Source: Pachyseris speciosa (lineage: Eukaryota; Cnidaria; Anthozoa; Scleractinia; Pachyseridae). From it: a DNA stretch of 64,000 bases. A program made the position numbers and the translations under genes. Shown piece by piece: positions 19,955 to 29,994 of the stretch (position 1 is the first letter of the stretch; every line of letters begins with the position of its first letter). The notes under the pieces were generated by a model, which was not told the origin of the DNA, did not search any database, and saw only the letters and a list, made by a program, of their open reading frames with translations. The stretch spans positions 1,579,501 through 1,643,500 of the forward strand of contig JAEMWC010000032.1 in assembly GCA_016490735.1 (NCBI GenBank), read 5' to 3'.

Positions 19955-20686
19955 TTGCCGTGTGTAATGTCGGTTACCAAAAACGAAGTGTCTGACCTAA
20001 TTCAAGCCAACAACCATCAGTTAATGGCCTCCTTTAAGGAGCTGCTCATGGACACTGCTGGTCAAATTAAGCGTGCCAACGAAACTTCGACAGAACAGCA
20101 AATGAAAGAGACCCGCGAAGAGATCAAGAAATTGAAATTCCAAGAACCGTACAAGTTTAAAAGAAAAGCCAACGAAGACCAGTATAAGTTCAATCTCAAA
20201 CTTGCGGAGACCTTCGACAGCGCCAAGTCCGCCGCCGAGAAGTCCAACCTTGAGAAAGTGAAGTCCGACCTCGAAGAAGGTGAGAAATTGCTCGTGGAAC
20301 GGCAAAAACATATTCTTCTTGCTGACAAGTCTGAATACGGTTGGAGGACGGTCGAAGAATACAAACAACACGATCTAGCAGATTATTTGGAGGACGAGAA
20401 ACGCATCTACAGTGCTGAGAGACGCGCCCGTGCTGTTATTTCATCTCGAAAGAGGAAGAAGTCTTCAGCAATGGCTGCGACCAAAAGGCCTTCACCACTC
20501 CGCGGGCCGGTTTCGTCTCCAAGTTCCCAATTCCAAACTCAATCCCACCAGCCAGACACTGCCAGTTCTGGTTTCCTGCCGCGTCGCCCTAACATTGGCA
20601 CATGCTTCGCTTGTGGAAAGACCGGCCATTGGCGTGCTTGCTGCCCCGCGATGACAAAGCATTCCGGCTCTCCAACTTCAAAGTGA
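19955..20686 (+). CDS. Gag-like nucleocapsid protein of the Ngaro element
   Basis: The 243-codon frame begins MPCVMSVTKNEV; the second Met (MSVTKNEV) is an equally good start. Residues 20-150 are charged and helical (coiled-coil-like: EEIKKLKFQEPYKFKRK, EKVKSDLEEGEKLLVERQ). The basic region RKRKKSSAMAATKRPS follows, and a zinc knuckle CFACGKTGHWRACC (CX2CX4HX4C) lies near the end. Gag would coat element RNA. It ends in TGA followed by CTAG, a leaky-stop context, and the same frame stays open into the RT, so readthrough could give a Gag-Pol fusion. The frame is intact. Confidence 0.85.
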   Translation: MPCVMSVTKNEVSDLIQANNHQLMASFKELLMDTAGQIKRANETSTEQQMKETREEIKKLKFQEPYKFKRKANEDQYKFNLKLAETFDSAKSAAEKSNLEKVKSDLEEGEKLLVERQKHILLADKSEYGWRTVEEYKQHDLADYLEDEKRIYSAERRARAVISSRKRKKSSAMAATKRPSPLRGPVSSPSSQFQTQSHQPDTASSGFLPRRPNIGTCFACGKTGHWRACCPAMTKHSGSPTSK

Positions 20687-22865
20687 CTAGATGAGCAGGA
20701 TTTATCAGGTGTAGTCCTGTCTTGTTTTGATTGTAATGATTTTATTTTGGAAGCTTTGAGCGATAGTCAGCCTGATTCCAGTTCCGAACCAATTTCTTGC
20801 AATGTTCTCCCGCTAGTTTTAAGCTCGTTTAAAGATCAACGATGTTTTGCTGATATTGATCCTTCCGCTCAGCCCTCAGTTCGTGGAAGACTTCGAAAAT
20901 GCATTGACTTTTGGCGTTCGTTAGAAGTTTCTCAGTTCATCCTGAATGTCATTATCCAGGGCTACAAGATTCCTTTTTTTTCATCTTCCCACACCTTTCT
21001 CCAAAGCTAACAATGCCTCTGCACGTAACAACAGTACTTTTGTGACTGAAGCTGTTAATGACCTACTCAAGCTTAACTTTGTCGAAGAAATTTTTTGCGC
21101 TCCGGATATAATTAATCCGCTCTCCGTTTCCACACGTAGTTCGGGTAAACAAAGACTGATCTTAGATCTGAGACATGTGAACGCTTTCCTCTACAAGCAA
21201 AAGTTCAAGTGTGAAGACTTGTCCGTGGCCACTCAGATTTTTGACAAGGACTATTATTTATTTAAATTTGATCTGAAGTCCGGGTACCATCATATTGAAA
21301 TTTTCCCAGAGCACCGCAAATTCCTTGCATTTGCTTGGGACTTTGGCACTGGGAAGTTCAGATACTTTCAATTTTGCGTTCTTCCGTTCGGCCTCTCTTC
21401 CGCTCCTTTCATTTTCTCGAAGATTCTCAAACCGCTTCAAAAATCTTGGAGAAGTCGGGGTATTCCCATTGCCATTTTCCTGGACGACGGCCTAGGAGGG
21501 GGAATTGATAAAGTTTCCGCCAAAATTCACAGCTTAGCCGTTCATTCTGATTTACTTAAGTCTGGTTTCGTCCCCAACCAGGAAAAGTCCATTTGGGAAC
21601 CAGTTCAAGTTATTACATGGCTAGGAGTTGTTCTTAATACCATTGATGGCTCTGTTCAGGCCACCGATGAACGCATCGCCAAATTGACTTCCGACCTCGG
21701 GTCATTGCTGACATTGTCTTCCCAACAGTCTCTTTGTAAGGTTCACGTCAAAAGCGTTGCCAGCGTTGCGGGCCAGATCATTTCACTTTCTTCTTGCGTG
21801 GGGTCAGTTACCCGTATTATGACCAGGCATCTCTTTTCAGTGGTTAATTCTGCCTTTTCCTGGGATAGTGAAGTTTTCTTGTCGGATGATTCCATTTCGG
21901 AGATTAACTTTTGGGCTAACAATGTAAATTCCCTCAACGGTAGAGTTTATTGGGGCGTACTATCGCTACCGGTCCGAGTTAGTTTCTCCGATGCTTCCGA
22001 CTCAGCCTGTGGTGCGTTTGTCGTGTCCTACTCCGATTTGGTTTTTCATCAAAATTGGTCGTCCGAGGAAAAAGTGCAAAGTTCTACTTGGAGAGAACTT
22101 AAGGCCGTTTGTCTCGCCTTGGAGGCCTTTGCAGATCTTTTGTCCAACGCAAGGGTCATCTGGTATTCTGACAACCAGAATGTCGAGTCTATTCTTCTCA
22201 ACGGCAGCAGGAAGCTGGATCTCCAGGCGTTAGCTCTCGAAGCCTTTCAGATTTGCCTCAGGTATTGCATTTCTCTTGATGCCAGATGGATCCCTAGAGA
22301 TCTTAATGCCAGAGCCGACTCCATCAGCAAGCTTGTTGATTTCGACGATTATGCTATTAATGATTTCGTTTTCCAGAGTATTAATGATCACTGGGGACCG
22401 CATACCGTCGATAGGTTCGCCTGTAGTTACAATACCAAGTTGCCAAGGTTTAATTCCCGGTTTTTTCAGCCCGGCTGTGAGGCAGTTGACGCCTTTTCTC
22501 AGGACTGGGGATACGACAACAATTGGCTCTGTCCCCCGGTTTGTCTAATTGTCAGAGTTCTCAAACACATGGAAGTGTGCCTTGCTAGAGGTACCCTAAT
22601 TTTACCGCTATGGAAGTCGTCGTTCTTCTGGAACGTCTGCACAGCAGGTGGTGCGCACTGGAGCAGATTCGTTATTGACTGGGTCTACTTGCCCAAGTTC
22701 CAGGGATTATTTGTCAAAGGGAAAGCCCGTAATTCCCTTTTTGGCACCAGACCCCTTGATTTTGATGTCGTTGCTCTGCGAGTCGACTTTCGCCGTCCCA
22801 GGCCCCCTTTATGTCGCGAGGGGTTTTGCACTTTGCCTTATGGAAAGTGTGACTCTTGTAATTAG
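20687..22865 (+). CDS. Pol: reverse transcriptase-RNase H of the Ngaro element (one frameshift)
   Basis: The frame is open directly after the gag TGA to 21010. A T8 run at 20973-20980, one T too long, shifts it. The rest (20946-22865, 639 codons as listed from its first Met) is intact. RT blocks: INPLSVSTRSSGKQRLILDL, LFKFDLKSGYHHIEI (motif A), CVLPFGLSSAPFIFSK and IPIAIFLDDGLGG, a catalytic LDD box. RNase H: SFSDASDSACGAFV, STWRELKAVCLAL, VIWYSDNQNVES and WIPRDLNARADSIS. The DIRS/Ngaro-type tail follows (HWGPHTVDRFACSYNTKLPR, EAVDAFSQDW). The enzyme makes element cDNA. Only the T-run error breaks the protein. Confidence 0.85.
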
Positions 22866-22935
22866 ACGCTACTTTAGTTAAGTTTTTGCAGGCCTTTGCG
22901 CGAACTGTCCACTATATTTTCATGTAGGCCTTTGT

Positions 22936-24149
22936 TTGGTCTTACCGTGGTACTATACTTTCCATGTAATAAAAGGTTTATTTATTTGTTACATTTTTAT
23001 GTGTTCGTTTATTCCTGTCATTTCCCCTGTCTGTTTTTTGTTTGCCTTTGTCCCTGTTATCGGTTTTTCTCAGTACTTCTCGCCTTTTTTGTATCCTCCA
23101 GATATCTTCCAATCCGGTTTTTGGGACTTTGGTCAGGACGCTCTGCCAGACGGTACCATCCAAGGGTTAGCTGAGAGATTGAAGACGACAATACTGTCCT
23201 CAAAGGCCAACAGTACATCCCTGCTGTACCACCGCGCTTACCGCAAGTGGAAGGACTTCGCCATTAGTACGTTTGACGGGAGTGTTTTCCCCGCTAAACC
23301 CTTTCACGTTGCATTGTACTTGCAACACCTTATTGAGCAATCCCATTCCCCTAGTGTAATTGATTCTTCCTTTTACGGCATAAAGTGGGCACATAGTATG
23401 GCTGGTATCCCCTCCCCCACGGATAACCCTATTGTCGAGGCCGTCAGGTCTGCCTCAAAAAGAATTCTCGGTACTGCCACTCTTAACCGCAAGGAGCCTA
23501 TCTCATCTAGTGTTATTCATGATATTATTAGCCGTTCTAACCTTGAAAACCCTGTTGAATTGCGTAATATTACCTTGTATGTTTTGTCATTTGCCGGCTT
23601 CTTCAGGTTCGACGATGTCTCCAGGGTAAGGAGGAATGATATTTTCTTTCACGAGGGATTCATGGTTATTAAAGTCCCCAAAAGTAAGAACGACCAGCTT
23701 CGTCGGGGAGACGAAGTAATTATTTCTGAGCTCCCTAGTCCCGCGTGCCCTGTCAAGCTCCTCAAAAAGTATCTTACCAAATTTAAAATTCCTCCAGATT
23801 CCAGGGATCTGATTTTTAGACCCATCTCTAAGGGAAAGGATTCTCGTAAGTTGATAGCCCCGATAAGCCTATTAGTTACAGTACTATGAGACAAGCTTTC
23901 AGGCGGGATTTGAAGACCATCGGGGCTGACCCTTCCAAGTTCGGGCTGCACTCTCTGCGTTCTGGTGGTGCGACTATGGCAGCTAACAGTGGTGTCAGCG
24001 ACAAAGTGTTTCAGCGACACGGTCGCTGGAAGTCGACGAAAGCCAAAGACATATATGTCGATGACGATCTAGATCAAAGACTTTCTGTTTCCAAATTCCT
24101 TGGATTTGTCACTCTATATAGGGGTGGTTCTCGCCAAGCCCTCCCATAA
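22936..24149 (+). CDS. Tyrosine recombinase of the Ngaro element (one frameshift)
   Basis: The recombinase body begins around DALPDGTIQGLAERL (about 23140). The upstream hydrophobic part may be non-coding, so the true start is uncertain. The core includes NITLYVLSFAGFFRFDDVSR with the first catalytic Arg. After 23858 a G appears lost (CCCCGATAAG), shifting to the frame of 23886-24149. That frame carries FGLHSLRSGGATM (H-x-x-R), HGRWKSTKAKDIY with the second His and nucleophile Tyr. It inserts the circular element DNA. The stop lies inside repeat B1. Confidence 0.85.
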
Positions 24150-24207
24150 TAAACTTATTTGGTTAAGCGATGCTGTGTTGTTATTTGTTGTGGAGTGGAG
24201 ACAAAAT
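24121..24207 (+). repeat. Ngaro repeat B1
   Basis: GGGGTGGTTCTCGCCAAGCC onward, repeated at 25131-25217. It abuts repeat A2. Confidence 0.85.
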
Positions 24208-24401
24208 ATGTTATTTCCGACGAGTGAGCTTGCGAATAAGGCTGAAATAACTATTTTGTCGGCACGAGATACAATAAGGGCCTGGGTTCCAGGCCGGGGC
24301 ATCATGGGTAGGGATGTAGGGGTATATAAGACCGGGTATAACACGTGGTTGTCATCTAGGCTTCAGAACCAACCGCGTTCTTTCCGTTCGTTTCGTTTAA
24401 T
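24206..24401 (+). repeat. Ngaro repeat A2
   Basis: Copy of A1, including the TATA box at 24323. It directly follows B1, with an overlap of AT. Confidence 0.85.
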
Positions 24402-24711
24402 TTCTTCTTTCAGTTGTTCAGTTCTTTCTTTCGCAGGTACAATGCATCCAGTCTGGTAGGATCAGCTGTTCTAATTTCTTTTTTGTAAAGCCTTCGTAGG
24501 ATGGGCTTGGAGCTTGAGCCTTGGTTCCTACCCAGATTTCCTGCACATTTTTCCCCACAGGGGGTTTTTCTGGCAGGTTTTTTCTGGCCTCCGTTCTAAT
24601 CGCATTTGCTTTGTTAGCGGTTGCTCAGCTCTACCAGATTTCTAAGACTTTTGTTCGTTTTCTTCTTGTATTTTTGTACTCTAGGTTTATGTTGTAGGTT
24701 ATTTATTTTGT

Positions 24712-25015
24712 ACGTCGGAGTTGATGATCCCCAGCCTAACTGGCGGTCTGACTGGCACAAAGCTTGAGAGCTTATACGGGGATGTAGGCCAAGATGACCT
24801 ATTTATATTCAGTTATTCTTTAATGCAACGTCGGAGTTAATCATCCCCAGCCTAACTGGCAGCCTAACTGGCACAAAGCTTGCAATGAGAGCTTATTTGG
24901 GGAAGTAGGCCAAGATCGCCTGTTTCACGATCTTACTGAGTCACATGTAATGACGGAGCTGATGTCCCCCAGCCTAACCGGTACTAAGACTGGTTGCTTA
25001 TCGGAGAAGTAGGCC
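24712..25015 (+). repeat. Three tandem stem-loop repeats in the Ngaro tail
   Basis: Units start at 24712, 24828 and 24953 (spacing 116 and 125). Each begins ACG(T)CGGAG, contains CCCCAGCCTAACTGGC or a close variant, and ends GAAGTAGGCC or GATGTAGGCC. In the first unit ATCCCC can pair with GGGGAT. These are non-coding and may be RNA packaging or priming structures. Confidence 0.6.
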
Positions 25016-25130
25016 ATCTATTCCGTCTATTGATTAAAGTGTCGTGGCTCGCGTGGAGATAACTTTATCCTTGGTTGCTTTTGAAGGATTTGTCTTGTAA
25101 ATCGTAAATTGATAGTGTTATATAGTGCGC

Positions 25131-25217
25131 GGGGTGGTTCTCGCCAAGCCCTCCCATAATAAACTTATTTGGTTAAGCGAAGCTGTGTTGTTATTTGTTG
25201 TGGAGTAGAGACAAAAT
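25131..25217 (+). repeat. Ngaro repeat B2, right end of the element
   Basis: Copy of B1 with two differences, one being GCGAAGCTG for GCGATGCTG. Its last bases ACAAAAT mark the right boundary. Confidence 0.8.
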
Positions 25218-25554
25218 CTTCAGCACGTGCTCACGTCAGCTTGATTGACGAGGGCGGACCTGTTTTCAGTTTAAACCAAACGATAATACAAACGTTATGG
25301 CACCTGAGACTAAAAGGAAACGTTTTTCTCCAGTATCAGCCGAAGAAATTCAGCATCTAATAGGGGGAAAAGATTCCGAAAATACAAGAAAGGCATCTTC
25401 TACTTTTTCAGGTACTTTTAAACATTTGTAAATTAGTCTTTCAGCAGGCTTGTGAATAAAGACCTGTTCTTGTAGTGCCGTCTTTGTTTGTTTTTTTGTT
25501 CATTTTGCTGTGATTGTTGAAGGGAAAGTCTCGGCGTATAACAAAGCACTTCTG

Positions 25555-25686
25555 AATGTATGGTCCCTCGGGAAACTAGTTAGTTTTGTTTTCCCTCGAG
25601 TCCTGATGTTTCCCTTGACTTCGTCTAGGGAAACATCAGGACACTCGGGAAAACAAAACTAACTGTTTCCTTCGGGACCATACATT
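25555..25686. repeat. Foldback MITE, 132 bp
   Basis: Arms starting AATGTATGGTCCC are mirrored around TTGACTTCGTCT. A few mismatches and single-base gaps occur between arms of about 60 bases. No coding content. Confidence 0.75.
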
Positions 25687-25933
25687 AAGTGTATATTATT
25701 TCCAGTTTTCAGCACCGTATACAGCGATACTTAAATGAGAATTTGTCAAACTCCGCTACAAATCGGTGTTGAAAGTCTTGTTTTTATTTTTAACATGATT
25801 TAACGTCCAGTTAATTTGTTTTCAATCTCGTGGTAGCTTGTTCTTTCTGAGTTGCTTGCGTCATCAAAAACACGTTACAACGGAAGCCCTTTTAACAGAA
25901 AAATAAATGATCCGGGTTCCATATAATAAACTA

Positions 25934-26085
25934 CTCACTAACCTAACTTGCCCGAGCCGTAATAGGGAATATTGGCCCTCGGTCGTTTATGTACGGACCT
26001 TGCTGCGCTCGATCCGTACTACCACGACCTCGGGCCAATATTTCCCAGTGCGGCCCTCGCGCTCGGCTAGTAAGAGGTTAGTATT
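25934..26085. repeat. Foldback repeat, about 150 bp
   Basis: CTAACCTAACTTGCCCGAGC at the left is mirrored with changes near 26085. The inner GGGAATATTGGCCCTCGGTC is mirrored by GACCTCGGGCCAATATTTCC. The centre is rich in CGTAC pieces. Confidence 0.65.
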
Positions 26086-26349
26086 GACCAACAATAAAAA
26101 TCAGTCGCAATCAACACGCGCGCTCGTCGAAACACGGTTCTAACGTTTGTATTCATTCAGTACCTTCGTAAAAATTCATATGACAGATAAAAAACAGTCC
26201 TTGTTAAATTATTATCATTGTGTTCCCAATTGTCACTTTTAGATGCATATATTTACACTAAGGCTAACTTGATGTTTGATTTATTTACATACACAGCGGT
26301 AATCAAACGTATTTTGTTTAGAATTCTGACGGAATGAACCTAACCTCCA

Positions 26350-27197
26350 ATGAATAGCACAGAGCTTAAGAGAAATGACACCGCAGCAGCCAATGATTTA
26401 CCAAGTGTTAGCAGAGAAGCCATCATTGTAAGTGCCATATTGATATGTGCCTTTGGATTGGCTGGAAATAGTCTAATCGTCTATGGATATGCCCGCTATC
26501 GTCAGCTTAAAACACTCACGAACTATTTTGTTTTCAACCTGGCAATGGCTGACCTCCTCCTAAACGCGAGTTTAGTGGTTTGGGTCATTCAAGATATCCG
26601 CGGATCCTTCAATGACGAAATACTGTTAGCGTTCCTAGTAAATATAGACGTACTTTGTTTCTCGGCGTCGATGCTCAACACAGATAGGTATCTTGCCGTG
26701 ACAAACACTCTTAGATACAACAGGTTGTTTTCCTTATTTGGTTATACTCATTGATAATGTGCGGGGTTGGCGTGGCTCGACGGTGCGTGTATGACCTGGT
26801 GTTCTTCAACAAAACCTTCATCACAGTCCTGACTATTGTTGGCTTCGTGATCCCGGCAATTATCATGATCTTCGCTCATTTGAGCATCTTCATAGTCGCT
26901 TGGAATGCCAAGAAAAAGTCACGTGACCTCCAAGAAATGTCACGTGGATATAATGAGCAAAAGTCCACAAGGGTAAAGCTCTCCTTAAACACGCTTACCA
27001 TCTTAGTTCTCATGGCATTTGCATGGGGTATCTTCTACTCGATGACAGTTCTGGAAGCCTACTGTTTAACTTGTCACATTCCTGTAAAACTCTCTATCGC
27101 AACTGGATTGTTACACCACGTCGCAGCGGCCATCGACCCTATAGTTTACATCTTTGTTACCAGAAGCTTGAGCCGGAAACTTTGCAGATTGTGTTAA
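26350..27197 (+). pseudogene. Class A (rhodopsin-family) GPCR with TM4 lost
   Basis: The first frame (26350-26754) has an N-terminus with a possible N-glycosylation site. TM1 is LICAFGLAGNSLIVYGYARY with the GN pair, TM2 is FVFNLAMADLLLNASLVVW with LAxxD, and TM3 ends in NTDRYLAVTN (the DRY box). Then two stops occur near 26750. A second frame (26751-27197) resumes before TM5 (FITVLTIVGFVIPAIIMIF), TM6 (LVLMAFAWGIFYSM) and TM7 ending DPIVYIF, in place of NPxxY. The TM4 region is not present between them. It is likely an intronless receptor gene disabled by deletion and frameshift. Ligand class cannot be told. Confidence 0.75.
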
Positions 27198-27199
27198 AC

Positions 27200-28020
27200 G
27201 TTTAATTTAGAGAAACAGACCTAGAGATATCGAGTATGAAAGGACAGAAACAGGAAAAAAATACGGTTGGTTTGTCAGCAGATGAGTGCTGCCTTCTCGT
27301 ATTTTCGCCAGACAAAGCTTTTAGTCTGCTAGTTTCTCTCTGCGGATGAACATTCGTCTTGTCACATAATCAATATACCACTGCAATGTTTTTCTAGAAA
27401 GCCTTTTCAACAGAAATCGATAGAAATCTTAGACCTCTCCCGTCATAACTGAGAAAAATTTCCTTTTCCCATGTGTAATTTTTTTTTCACGCGACGGCGG
27501 CGTCCTTGAATTGTGACTTGAATTCTGAGCTGCAGCAGATCTACAAGCAAATAGTCACTAAAACGGTGATCAGTATTTGCCACTTATTTCAGATGAAAAA
27601 TTGCATAACAAACAAAAATAATGCCGTAAGGATGACAAGAGAAAAGCCAATACGACCCACCAACTGATCCATTCATTCAATGAAAGAGCGGAAAGATTAT
27701 TATATTTCCTAATATGTCAAACTGATTCAGTTCATGAACCGAATTACGTATCGAAAGACGTATCTTGGTCTTGTGATAAGAAGTGAATCTTAACTTAATA
27801 TAACAATCCGTAAGGTGTATTCTTTGTTCCTACCGCATGCAAATATCCACTATAGAGTTTACAAGTAGAGAGAATCAAAAGTAATGAGGTGTTTACAGAA
27901 AAGCAGACTGTGAACCTTGAAGAAACAGACCCTTTTTAAAGTTTTTGGTACTAAATGCTTAAAAAGCTAAGTTATCAAAGATTTATCGAAACCCAATCTT
28001 GTTTCTCCACTCGCTTTAAA
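27200..28020. other. No supported feature
   Basis: AT-rich sequence downstream of the GPCR relic. A poly-T stretch lies near 27480. No exon was recognised. Confidence 0.5.
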
Positions 28021-28267
28021 AATTGTACTGTAGTGTAATTATTTGATGTAAATAATATAAGAGGGGGTATAGGGTATTTTCGTGAGCCGTGATCGGACCC
28101 TTTTATTTCTCTTGAAACGTTAATTTCTTTTTTCTCACATCGTGGATCGTGATTTTATTAATTAATGTGAAGCGTGATTGAAGCGTTATTTGTTTTGTGA
28201 AATGTGAATTTGCTTCTTATGTCCGTGAAAATGAATTATCTGCTACCATAAAAATGAAGAGCTACCC

Positions 28268-28772
28268 GTGACCCCATTTCCGGACACAGCTAGTGGCTGC
28301 CCTACTGAATCCTTATCATCCCTGACTTCCTGTCAAAGGTCAAAGAATCTGGGGATGAACCTTGCCCCAGGTCTCTCCTGTAGGTTTCCGCGGTCCCCAG
28401 GGTCTTGTTGGAACAGTTTCAATATGGCGGAGGTCTTGGAAGTTTTGGAAGTCACCTTTCCATTGACCATCATATTCAATTTCTATGTTTTGGATAAAGA
28501 AACCAAACAAAAGGTCCAAGTGCACAAAGAGAAGACCTCCTTTCCTTTATCTCAATCGCGACATCGAGAAAATGACAAAACGGTGCGAGATATCCTGGAT
28601 TTTGCTGGTGCCAAAGACACGGCCGCAAAGAAAGGTCTTGGCCGTAACATCGATGCTACTTTTATGCGATTGGTCCGACGTGCCGGTTGTGTGGAGAGTT
28701 TTTCAATAAAAACACAACGACAGTGGGAACAAGAACTACCAAAACTCATGGATCCAGACCGAATTATGCAGG
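28268..28772 (+). CDS. Hypothetical exon, unrecognised, with donor site
   Basis: The frame includes IIFNFYVLDKETKQKVQVHK, then KTVRDILDFAGAKDTAAKKG, then FMRLVRRAGCVESFSIKTQ, and runs to RIMQG before a good donor (GGTACGTTG near 28773). Composition looks protein-like. The upstream Met at 28268 or the internal Met in FNMAEVLEV could start it. It precedes the NHL/SAP copy on the same strand and may be its N-terminal exon, but I do not recognise the domain. Confidence 0.35.
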
Positions 28773-29104
28773 GTACGTTGATAGGTTTCATTCTGTCTTT
28801 ATGTATTGATTGTTCTATTTCGGTGACATTCTGATACTTGACTCAAACCTCCAGGGCACTCGTTTTTAACAATAGAGGCCTTAATATTATAATGAATCAA
28901 TGGTAAAAATACACAACAATCAATTACTAATATTATAATTACTGGGCAATGATAGCTAGAAAATGCACAACAAGAGCTCACTATTATAGATCATTACAAT
29001 TACTGGACAATGATTATTACGCAATACAAAACAAAGACTTACTATCATTTTAATTACTGGCCGATTGGCTACACAATAGTACAATACACTTCAAGCCCCT
29101 TCTT

Positions 29105-29757
29105 TTGCAAAGCAAAGGAATTGCCCTCGTGTTAGAAGGAGAGCTTAATTCGCTAACCGTTGTTGAGATAGAAAGAAAGGTCGGTTTGATTCCGAGCAAG
29201 CTGAAGACGAAGCAATCTCTTCAAGAATTTTTGCTTAGCGTCGGCTTGGAACAAGATGGCACCGTTGCTGAGCTCAGAAACAGAGTCACAGAATACCTTG
29301 AGAACAGAAAAAAACACTACAAAAATGCTGGAAAACGGGTAGATGTCATCAAGTTAGAAAGAGACGTGACAGTAGATATCACTTGTGCAGTAAGTGAGGA
29401 TGCCATAATTGCGGCATCGAGCAAGGAATGCATGCTCTACTTTGTCGAGATTAGTCTGGATGGAGTTGGTATCTCAAGTTCTATCAACTCCACACATTCG
29501 TATCCAAAGGACTTTCGAAATGCACATGATATGTTTGTCAGCAATGGATCACTCTTCATTGCCAACGACTGTGGGATAGTTAAGATGGATCTCAATTCTA
29601 ACAGTCACGTGTTTCCCGTTTCCAACAAGACACGCTCGTGTACCGAAGTGCATGGTATAGCGCCATTTGGAGACAACGGTGATATCGTTTTTACAGACGT
29701 GGGGTCCCAACAGGTTACGATTGCATCATCGGATGGTCATGTCGAGATTATTGCCTG
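29105..29757 (+). pseudogene. NHL/SAP-like family copy 2, SAP-like and propeller part
   Basis: Residues 15-75 form two short helical hairpins (EIERKVGLIPSKLKTKQSLQ, then LLSVGLEQDGTVAELRNRVT) like SAP-type DNA-binding folds. A beta-propeller follows with repeated VSEDAIIAASS, NGSLFIANDCGIVKMDL and NGDIVFTDVGSQQVTI strands typical of NHL repeats. The frame ends HVEIIA at 29757, where a SINE-like insert begins. It matches in kind the C-terminal region of copy 1 at 15539-16066. Role unknown. Confidence 0.6.
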
Positions 29758-29994
29758 AATCTGATTCTGTGTGACGTAAAAGAACCACTAGGGACGTAAC
29801 AAAACTCTGGCTGTGACCACCCCTAGTGTCTGTCCTAGATATCTACTTTACGGGGGCAATCATTAGTTACTTAATTAATTGTAAACTGCACATACAGTCT
29901 GGTCAAGTCCCCCGGCCAGTGATGTAAACTATCCCTGAAAAGCCCCTACGGGGAGAGGATAAGTATGTATGTATTGTATTGTATTGTATTGACG
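29758..29994 (+). repeat. SINE-like insertion with ATTGT tail
   Basis: About 235 bases separate HVEIIA from the NHL repeat that should follow (GTGETGNSDGSRASF). The insert contains CCCCTACGGGGAGAGGATAA, then a short GTAT run and a (TATTG)n tail. A tail of simple repeats at the plus-strand end is typical of LINE-mobilised elements. It breaks the reading frame. Confidence 0.6.

Larger units (their letters stand above)
19750..25217 (+). mobile_element. Ngaro-type tyrosine-recombinase retrotransposon, nearly intact
   Basis: The element shows the split-direct-repeat order A1-genes-B1-A2-tail-B2. A1 19750-19945 equals A2 24206-24401, and B1 24121-24207 equals B2 25131-25217. Between A1 and B1 lie gag, RT/RNase H and tyrosine recombinase. 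This arrangement is diagnostic for Ngaro/PAT-like elements that integrate as circles by recombinase. A1 and A2 differ at only a few positions and only two frameshifts are seen, so insertion is recent relative to the other elements here. Confidence 0.9.
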
